Below are positions 1 to 5,406 of a DNA stretch of 10,978 bases, one piece after another; position 1 is the first letter of the stretch; every line of letters starts with the position of its first letter. The notes under the pieces were generated by a model. That model saw only the letters and a program-made list of their open reading frames with translations, did not search any database and was not told where the DNA came from. Source of the DNA: Leucothrix mucor (GTDB taxonomy: Bacteria; Pseudomonadota; Gammaproteobacteria; Thiotrichales; Thiotrichaceae); the NCBI GenBank assembly GCA_011322515.1, contig DRMS01000193.1, positions 1 to 10,978 of the forward strand, in the 5' to 3' direction. The translations under genes were made by a program, and so were the position numbers.

Positions 1-145
1 CATAAAAATTACCATAACTTTATGATAAGAGTCATCAACAGAATCCGTTATAAACAGTAACATGTTTATATCAACACTTTGTCTGAATGTTTTTGCCTAA
101 TATCGTTAATAAAGTAATCATCTTAAATTATATTTCCCAGCGGGC

Positions 146-1195
146 ATGTGCGGGCAAAAAATGATCCTGAATAATAACAATTATAAAAAAATCAATCTGC
201 ATCGTTATGACAGCGAAGAGTTAGTTCACTGGAAGAATTTTATTGCGCCTAAAACGCAATATATCGAGTTTACTCTGCAAGATCAGAGCGCTTCCTATCA
301 GGTTTTTATTCGTTCAGAGTTGCCTAGTGTCACTGAGCAATCGGTTGGTTTGCTGGTAGAAATTGAAGGTGTGCCTGCTGCGCTATGGTTATCGTCGTGG
401 CCGCTTATTGAGCGTATTAGATCGTATATTACTGAAAATAAATTAAAAAATCTTCCGCTAGAGCTTAGAGCTGAGTTGCTGGAAATGGCGCTTGAGCCGT
501 TATTAGCGACTATTATTGCTAATTTGGGTATAAAAATTAAGGTGCTGAATTTTCTAAAAATAAAGCCCAGTGATCTTAATGATTATTCAATTGTGTTTAA
601 GATAACAGAAAACCAAACGCGTCCAATAGATGCTATTTTGGCGATGAATAAAAAACTACAGCCAGTGATAGAGGGGCTTATTAGTCGTTGGCCATCTTAC
701 CTTTATTGGCATGAGTGGCGAAATCATGTCACACCGCTCTTTGTTGAAATAGGAGCAATAATGTTAACCGTTTCTGAGCTGGATCAGTTGGAACCTGCTG
801 ATGTGCTTGTGCTTGAGCCAGCAGAAAATCTAATAAATCATGAGCTATCGGTTCGCCTTGTTTCAGGGGATCGTTTTAGTGTGCGGATACAAGATAATCA
901 ATTAACTGTTATGACGGGGGTAAGAAGAATGTCTGATGAAAATCGTAATGATGATGTTGCAAATATGGGGGATTTGCCAGTGAGGCTAACCTTTGATATT
1001 GGTGAGTTGGTCTTGCCGTTTAGTCAGGTGGAAAGTTTAACATCAGGCTATGTGATTAATTTGGAGCAACCCTTTACAGAGGTGGTAAAAATACGTTCGC
1101 AAAACCGTGTGATTGGTACAGGTGAGCTAGTTGATATTAATGGCAAAGTGGGTGTGCGTATTGTTTCTTTATTTGGCATCAATACCAATGGATAG
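146..1195 (+). CDS. sctQ: SctQ, T3SS sorting-platform (C-ring) protein
   Basis: SctQ builds the cytoplasmic pods of the injectisome that collect chaperone-effector complexes and dock on SctN through SctL. The protein has 349 residues. The C-terminal part (about residues 277-343, starting LPVRLTFDIGELVLP) is a clear SpoA/FliN-type domain. A weaker SpoA1-like stretch precedes it at about 215-258 (PADVLVLEP...). The N-terminal two thirds are divergent, as is usual in this family. The ATG at 146 has no good Shine-Dalgarno (SD) sequence, and an in-frame ATG at 161 is an alternative. The last 8 bases overlap the chosen sctR start, which suggests translational coupling. An internal start at codon 262 is listed separately. 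The family call rests on the SpoA domain plus direct linkage to sctRSTU. Confidence 0.93.
   Translation: MCGQKMILNNNNYKKINLHRYDSEELVHWKNFIAPKTQYIEFTLQDQSASYQVFIRSELPSVTEQSVGLLVEIEGVPAALWLSSWPLIERIRSYITENKLKNLPLELRAELLEMALEPLLATIIANLGIKIKVLNFLKIKPSDLNDYSIVFKITENQTRPIDAILAMNKKLQPVIEGLISRWPSYLYWHEWRNHVTPLFVEIGAIMLTVSELDQLEPADVLVLEPAENLINHELSVRLVSGDRFSVRIQDNQLTVMTGVRRMSDENRNDDVANMGDLPVRLTFDIGELVLPFSQVESLTSGYVINLEQPFTEVVKIRSQNRVIGTGELVDINGKVGVRIVSLFGINTNG
929..1195 (+). CDS. Probable internal translation product SctQ-C (88 aa)
   Basis: Codon 262 of sctQ is an ATG preceded by GGGGGT at 916-921, which can pair along its length with the anti-SD (one G-U wobble), with 7 bases before the ATG. This is the best ribosome site in the gene. 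The product would be 88 residues and cover the whole terminal SpoA domain, starting MSDENRNDD just after the SpoA1-like part. Known from the family: Yersinia YscQ and several other SctQ proteins make a C-terminal fragment of about this size from an internal start, and it joins full-length SctQ in the sorting platform. That it is made here is inferred from the site and its position. Confidence 0.55.
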   Translation: MSDENRNDDVANMGDLPVRLTFDIGELVLPFSQVESLTSGYVINLEQPFTEVVKIRSQNRVIGTGELVDINGKVGVRIVSLFGINTNG

Positions 1196-1844
1196 CTTTC
1201 CGAATCCTATCATACTCATTAGTGCTTTAACCCTGCTTGGTTTGGCCCCCTTTCTTGCTATATTAACGACCTCTTTTGTAAAAATAGTGATTGTTATTCA
1301 TATGGTACGTAGTGCGTTGGGGTTGCAGCAAGCACCACCGAATTTGGCGATTAATGGGCTGGCAATTATCCTTTCCATGTATGTGATGGCACCTGTATTA
1401 ATGGAGGCGCATGAGCGTTTCAATGCCCATGATGTGAGTTTTGAAGACATAAAAAATCCAGATCTTCAACCTGCTATTGAGGATGCATTTGTTCCCTTTA
1501 AAATGTTTTTAATTAAGCATTCTAATCAGCATGAACGTAACTTTTTTGTGCAGACAACCAAGAAAATATGGCCTAAAAAGTATGCTGATAAAGTCAACAA
1601 GGATAACTTATTAATCCTAGTGCCTGCCTTTTTGATTAGTGAGCTAACCTCTGCGTTTCAAATAGGATTTTTGCTTTATCTGCCGTTTATTATCATTGAT
1701 CTGATTATTTCCAATATTTTGATTTCAATGGGCATGATCATGGTATCGCCTATTATTATTTCACTGCCTTTCAAAGTCTTGTTATTTGTTTTAGTCGATG
1801 GCTGGGTACGTTTGATGCATGGGCTTATTTTAAGTTATCAATAG
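1188..1844 (+). CDS. sctR: SctR, T3SS export apparatus membrane protein
   Basis: SctR (FliP/YscR family) forms the five-subunit core of the export entry portal in the inner membrane. With the start at 1188 it has 218 residues, the usual length. The open frame extends back to 1131, but the extra 19 residues are sctQ sequence read in another frame, and homologues begin near MDSFPNPIILIS. Family hallmarks are the N-terminal hydrophobic segment, then TSFVKIVIVIHMVRSALGLQQ-type sequence, APPN, and the hydrophobic C-terminal half with ISELTSAFQIGF and GMIMVSP. The start overlaps the sctQ end by 8 bases and has no strong SD of its own, so coupling to sctQ translation is likely. An unusually long gap of 182 bp separates it from sctS. 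Confidence 0.97.
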   Translation: MDSFPNPIILISALTLLGLAPFLAILTTSFVKIVIVIHMVRSALGLQQAPPNLAINGLAIILSMYVMAPVLMEAHERFNAHDVSFEDIKNPDLQPAIEDAFVPFKMFLIKHSNQHERNFFVQTTKKIWPKKYADKVNKDNLLILVPAFLISELTSAFQIGFLLYLPFIIIDLIISNILISMGMIMVSPIIISLPFKVLLFVLVDGWVRLMHGLILSYQ

Positions 1845-2026
1845 CTGGAGGGTAGGTCTATTAATGCATGTATTGGCAAATTAAGCCTATAATTTGTTCA
1901 ACTAAAAATTAATAGAGATGCCTTGGATTGTGTTGCTCAGGTTATCCATTTGAAAGGGAATAAACTTGCGTAAACCTCATTTTGGCTATATTTCACATAC
2001 TCTCAATAAGTTAATAATAAAAAATC

Positions 2027-2299
2027 ATGTCACAAGAAATAATTGTTCATCTCACATCACAAGCAATGCAATTAGTATTGTATTTATCATTGCCCGTTTT
2101 GATAGCCGCAACGGTTGTAGGTTTGATTGTTAGTCTATTTCAGGCGTTGACTTCAATACAGGAGCAGACATTACCACATGCTTTTAAATTAGTGGCGGTT
2201 ATGTTGGCAATCGCCTTTACGGTGCAGACGTTAGGTTCTGAATTGTATGATTTTACGATCAATATATTCAATGAATTTCCTCATTTGCCTAAAAGATAA
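2027..2299 (+). CDS. sctS: SctS, T3SS export apparatus small membrane protein
   Basis: SctS (FliQ/YscS family) packs four copies around the SctR/SctT core of the entry portal. The product has 90 residues, the normal size, with two hydrophobic segments at about 13-38 and 48-70. The family signature GLIVSLFQALTSIQEQTL lies between and into them. No clear SD is visible before the ATG at 2027, where the leader is A-rich. Only 5 bases separate its stop codon from the sctT start, so the two genes are almost certainly cotranscribed. Confidence 0.97.
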   Translation: MSQEIIVHLTSQAMQLVLYLSLPVLIAATVVGLIVSLFQALTSIQEQTLPHAFKLVAVMLAIAFTVQTLGSELYDFTINIFNEFPHLPKR

Positions 2300-2304
2300 C
2301 ACTT

Positions 2305-3102
2305 ATGGATAATGGATTATTTCTTTTAGAAGAAGGCGAATTATGGTTATTCGCTTGGGCGCTTACGATACCTCGAATTCTTGGTGCTATTGTTGTCATG
2401 CCCTTTTTAAGTAGTAATACCTTGCCAGGCTTGGTACGAAATGGTGTTGTAATGGTGCTGTCGGTTGTCGCGATCCCCATGACGATGGAACAGGTGAAAG
2501 ACCTGCCTTTAGAAGCCCTTCCCCTTATAATTATCGTCATTAAAGAAAGCATTTTGGGCTTTATGATGGGGTTTATGTTCAGTATTCCATTTTGGGCGGT
2601 AAGTGCCGCAGGTTATTTTATTGATATGCAACGGGGAACCATGAGTGCAGAACAGTTTGCAGCAGTTATTACCGATCAGACATCCCCATTGGGTAATGTA
2701 TTGGCACTAATGGCGGTTACTTTATTATTTGCTTCGGGTGGTTTTTTGCTCTTGTATGAAGTGTTATTGCTAAGTTACCAAACATGGCCGATTGATAGCT
2801 ATTTCCCTAAGTTTAATATGGATTCAGTGGTCGTTATTTTACACCAGTTGGATTTATTAATGTATACCGCCGCATTAATCGCAGGGCCGATTGTTGCTGT
2901 TATGTATTTGATTGAAGTTGGTGCCGCACTAGTTGCCCGACAAGTTCCACAGCTTAATGTATTCCTTCTCACTATGCCGATTAAAAGTGGCGTAGGTATG
3001 TTGATATTAATTTATTACGTTACCTTTATAGCCAATTTTTTACGTGAGCAATTCCTTCATTTTGGTGATTCATTTCAGATCCTTGAAAGGATATTGAAGT
3101 GA
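2305..3102 (+). CDS. sctT: SctT, T3SS export apparatus membrane protein
   Basis: SctT (FliR/YscT family) is the single-copy subunit that closes the SctR ring and links it to SctU. The 265-residue product is of standard length and very hydrophobic, with about six to eight membrane segments. Recognisable family stretches are LTIPRILGAIVVMPFLSS near residues 21-38, KESILGFMMGF near 81-91, GYFIDMQRGTMSAEQ near 107-121 and the late ARQVPQLNVFLLTMPIK motif. It begins 5 bases after sctS and its stop codon overlaps the sctU start by 4 bases (GTGA). Confidence 0.97.
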   Translation: MDNGLFLLEEGELWLFAWALTIPRILGAIVVMPFLSSNTLPGLVRNGVVMVLSVVAIPMTMEQVKDLPLEALPLIIIVIKESILGFMMGFMFSIPFWAVSAAGYFIDMQRGTMSAEQFAAVITDQTSPLGNVLALMAVTLLFASGGFLLLYEVLLLSYQTWPIDSYFPKFNMDSVVVILHQLDLLMYTAALIAGPIVAVMYLIEVGAALVARQVPQLNVFLLTMPIKSGVGMLILIYYVTFIANFLREQFLHFGDSFQILERILK

Positions 3103-4142
3103 GTGGGGATAAAGATAGCAAAACAGAAGAACCCACGCCGCAAAAACTGAGAGACGCGCGTAAAAAAGCTCAGGTAGCGCGTAGTGAAGAGTTTGGACCA
3201 ACGCTGATGTTTGTGTTTGCAGTGCTGTATTTTTGGTTTGGCTGGGATTCAATGTTTGCCAATATCAAAGAGGTGATGACCTCTATTCCTGCCTTTATTT
3301 ATACCACGGACTTTCCCCTAGCACTGGATAATCTCATCGATAAAGTCGTGTCAAAGGTGATTTATGCGATTATCTTGCCGTTTGCGCTATTGATGTTGGT
3401 AGCAGGTATTTTAGGTAATGTGCTGCAAACGGGAATTTTATTCTCCGTTGACCCTGTTATACCTAAAGGGGAAAAGATTAGTCCAATCAAAGGGTTTGGA
3501 CGCATATTTTCTGTAAAATCAGTCATTAAGACCTTGTTTTCCATTATTAAAATTATAGGCATGAGTATTATTATTACCTATGTTGTTCGGTTGGGAATAC
3601 GTGACTATATGCATGACCTATCGCAGTGCGATGTAAGCTGTCAAATGCTGGTGTTTCAAAGTCTGCTGAAAAAATTAATTATGATTTTGCTACCTGTTCT
3701 TATCGTTGTGGCAGCAATGGATTTTATGTTCCAAAAAGCTCAGTTTACGAAAGATCAGCGTATGACTAAGGATGAGGTGAAGCGTGAATATAAAAATCAA
3801 GAAGGTGATCCTGAAATAAAAGGTGCGCGAAAAGAAGAGCAACGCAAAATGCTGGAGCAGGATCTTAATAAAAAAGTCAAAGAATCCAGAGTGATCATTG
3901 TAGGGATGAATTTGGCCGTTGCATTAAAATATAAAGAGGACTTGCCATTACCCATTTTGCTGGCTATTGGTAAGAATAGAATGAGTTTTAAAATGATAGA
4001 AATAGCCAATAAAGAACGCGTAAAGATTATAGCTGATCCCGAGTTAGCAACGAAGTTGGCAAATGAAGGTGATATTGACCAGTATATTCCATCGTCAACT
4101 ATTGAAGGTGCGGCACGAGCGATTCAGCAGTCGAATGAGTAG
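3099..4142 (+). CDS. sctU: SctU, T3SS switch protein lacking the NPTH cleavage motif
   Basis: SctU (FlhB/YscU family) wraps the entry portal and normally autocleaves at Asn-Pro of NPTH to switch from early to late substrates. The product has 347 residues and a GTG start preceded by GAAAGGA at 3085-3091; the start overlaps the sctT stop (GTGA). Features in order are an N-terminal motif with EEPTPQKLRDARKKAQVARS, four membrane segments between about 25 and 215, the conserved linker with MTKDEVKREYKNQEGDPEIK, then a cytoplasmic domain. Where homologues read V-N-P-T-H-I-A-V-A-L, this one reads I-V-G-M-N-L-A-V-A-L (residues 267-276), so both catalytic Asn and Pro are absent. The flanking parts (AVALKY, LPLP, DQYIP) are intact with no frameshift, so this looks like an intact gene for a probably non-cleaving SctU rather than a pseudogene. 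Confidence 0.95.
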   Translation: MSGDKDSKTEEPTPQKLRDARKKAQVARSEEFGPTLMFVFAVLYFWFGWDSMFANIKEVMTSIPAFIYTTDFPLALDNLIDKVVSKVIYAIILPFALLMLVAGILGNVLQTGILFSVDPVIPKGEKISPIKGFGRIFSVKSVIKTLFSIIKIIGMSIIITYVVRLGIRDYMHDLSQCDVSCQMLVFQSLLKKLIMILLPVLIVVAAMDFMFQKAQFTKDQRMTKDEVKREYKNQEGDPEIKGARKEEQRKMLEQDLNKKVKESRVIIVGMNLAVALKYKEDLPLPILLAIGKNRMSFKMIEIANKERVKIIADPELATKLANEGDIDQYIPSSTIEGAARAIQQSNE

Positions 4143-4342
4143 TTTTTTGTTTTGATCCTCAGCCCTATGTTCTTTATAAATATACGTTTGGTCTGGCAAG
4201 ACTGGTCATATTGCTAATGACTATCTAATAATGTCGAAGAGAGAATAAGTAGGAGTACCTATGCACAGGTGCTTGAAACTTCCTTGCGAACCTAAAAATA
4301 CTATTTTTCTGGAGAGAAAAAATCAGCGAATTATCTGACAAA
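4143..4342. other. Intergenic gap between sctU and nfeD-like gene, with repeat remnant
   Basis: No convincing gene is visible in these 200 bases. A 17-base string, TGCTTGAAACTTCCTTG at 4270-4286, is identical to 10617-10633 and matches the right end of the repeat copy at 4877-5040. The right part of the gap is therefore probably a decayed copy of that element. A 25-codon frame at 4261-4338 has AGGAG 4 bases before its ATG and stops 4 bases before the TTG start of the next gene. It runs through the repeat remnant, so it is more likely chance than a leader peptide. GGAGAG at 4311-4316 is the probable SD of the downstream gene. Confidence 0.5.
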
Positions 4343-4855
4343 TTGAATAACAGTAAGCGAACTATTCGCAATGCCTATTTTGAGCATGTTAACCCTAAAC
4401 TTGGACAGTTAAGAGAGCAGGCAAATGGTTTTAGCCTCTTAAAACACATCGCACTTCCTGATGATTTTTCTATGTGGTTTGGTATCGCGGCAGGAGTGAC
4501 AGGTCTGTTACTGTTCATGAATAATGCGATGGAATGGTATTGGCAGTTGCTTCTTATACTCGTTATTATTTTTCTAGGGTCTTTTATTTTACAACTCTTT
4601 AGGTCTTTATTTCATGGCGTGGATAATGTCTTGGCTGTTTATCCAGGAAAACAATTAATAGGGCAGAAAATTACATTGAAAAAGGAAATTAAAGATGGTG
4701 TTGGCGAAGTTGTTTTTAAAGGCGAGACTTGGGGAGTTCGAGGTGATGATTTAGCAGCAGGAACCCGAGTAAAAGTGATTGCTGTTAAAAAAGATATTTT
4801 ATATGTGGTTAGTGCAATGAAGGCATTTGATGAAGAGCCCACTAATCCCCCATAA
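4343..4855 (+). CDS. NfeD-like membrane protein with C-terminal OB-fold
   Basis: With the TTG start at 4343 the product has 170 residues. Two hydrophobic segments at about 44-59 and 66-86 are followed by a soluble domain at about 106-160. Its sequence (LIGQKITLKKEIKDG, GEVVFKGETWGVRG, AAGTRVKVIAVKKDILYVV) fits the NfeD C-terminal beta-barrel (OB-fold). NfeD proteins usually partner SPFH/stomatin proteases or scaffolds in the inner membrane, and none is present here. The start is uncertain: the best SD, GGAGAG at 4311-4316, sits 5 bases before an in-frame ATC at 4322, which would add ISELSDK. The gene lies between sctU and sctV on the same strand, so a role tied to the secretion system is possible but unproven. 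Confidence 0.82.
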   Translation: MNNSKRTIRNAYFEHVNPKLGQLREQANGFSLLKHIALPDDFSMWFGIAAGVTGLLLFMNNAMEWYWQLLLILVIIFLGSFILQLFRSLFHGVDNVLAVYPGKQLIGQKITLKKEIKDGVGEVVFKGETWGVRGDDLAAGTRVKVIAVKKDILYVVSAMKAFDEEPTNPP

Positions 4856-4876
4856 ATCAGGATGGTTTATGTTTAG

Positions 4877-5040
4877 TAAGGAAGTTCCAAGTAATGAATT
4901 TACCTCTATTACGCTGATTTTTTGTTCCTGATTGGAGCATCTCAAGAGGCGCATAGTTGCTCTACGCCATGATTGAGATGATTCAAGCAGGAGCAAAAGG
5001 GCAAGTAAGATGGGTAAAATCATTGCTTGGAACTTCCTAA
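4877..5040 (+). repeat. Divergent copy of the ~165-bp inverted-repeat element, inside the T3SS operon
   Basis: The ends are inverted repeats. The left end begins TAAGGAAGTTCCAAGTAATG, and the reverse complement of the right end reads TTAGGAAGTTCCAAGCAATG (18 of 20 match), with weaker pairing continuing for about 17 bases. The middle holds ATCTCAA...TTGAGAT around GGCGCATAG...CTACGCC, a nested hairpin shared with the copies at 9409-9741 and 10679-10847. It fills nearly all the space between the nfeD-like stop and the SD of the STAS gene. It has no coding capacity of its own, as expected of a MITE-like non-autonomous element. As RNA it would form a long stem within the operon message. Confidence 0.85.
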
Positions 5041-5060
5041 ATACAAAGGATTGATGAAAA

Positions 5061-5348
5061 ATGAAAGTACATGAAACGGTATATTCAACGGTGGTTACCT
5101 TTGATGGTGCTGTTGATGCCGAAAGTGCATCCAAATTAAAAAGTGTATTGTTAGATATAAAATCACCTATCAATGACCGTTTAATTATGGATATGAGAGC
5201 AAGCACTTACTTATCCGCTGATGCAGTTTGTGTCTTATTGAGCGATCAGCGCAATAATAACTATGACGTAGAGTTTAAAAATGTCAGCAAGGATGTTGAA
5301 CAGTTGTTAGAGACAGCTGGGCTAGGTAATTTGATTACCACCACTTAA
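5061..5348 (+). CDS. Single-domain STAS protein (anti-sigma-factor-antagonist-like)
   Basis: The 95-residue product is one STAS domain: an N-terminal beta strand (TVVTFDGAVDAESASKLKS), a helix, the LIMDMRASTYLSADAVCVLL core and a C-terminal VEQLLETAGLGNLI helix. STAS proteins of the SpoIIAA/RsbV type are switched by phosphorylation of a Ser in a D-S-S/T-G-like loop. Here the loop is Y50-L51-S52-A53-D54-A55, so the acceptor position aligns with Ala53, followed by Asp54. Ser52 could be an alternative site if the alignment shifts. AAAGGA (5045-5050) precedes the ATG at 5061. No cognate kinase or phosphatase gene is visible. Bordetella T3SS control by BtrU/V/W is a precedent for partner-switching in T3SS, but a role here is inference. 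Confidence 0.8.
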   Translation: MKVHETVYSTVVTFDGAVDAESASKLKSVLLDIKSPINDRLIMDMRASTYLSADAVCVLLSDQRNNNYDVEFKNVSKDVEQLLETAGLGNLITTT

Positions 5349-5394
5349 GGAAGATGACAGAAAAACTTTATCTATGATTTTGAATTATCTTCCT
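5348..5394. repeat. 8-bp inverted repeat in the sctV leader
   Basis: AGGAAGAT at 5348-5355 and ATCTTCCT at 5387-5394 are perfectly complementary with a 31-base loop. They fill the short gap between the STAS stop codon and the sctV SD (GAAGGT, 5395-5400). It could form a weak RNA stem just before the sctV ribosome site. The arm resembles the AGGAAGTT tip of the nearby repeat element, so it may be a relic of it or chance. Confidence 0.4.
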
Positions 5395-5406
5395 GAAGGT
5401 TTATAG

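Noticed and set aside
1..145. Promoter of the sctQ operon
   Set aside because: AT-rich with TAATAT-like boxes, but no -35/-10 pair with 16-18 spacing and no sigma-54 motif could be defended. The operon may also continue from upstream.
1131..1187. Longer sctR start
   Set aside because: The extra 19 codons lie fully inside the sctQ SpoA domain coding region, and SctR homologues start near the ATG at 1188.
1966..1992. TTGCGT/TATATT promoter-like pair before sctS
   Set aside because: The spacer is only 15 bases and the -35 is weak, so it is not supportable by eye in such AT-rich sequence.
4261..4338. 25-codon frame with a good SD just before the NfeD-like gene
   Set aside because: It contains the 17-base repeat tip (4270-4286), so its sequence is explained by the element remnant. 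The SD and stop position are suggestive but not enough to call a leader peptide.
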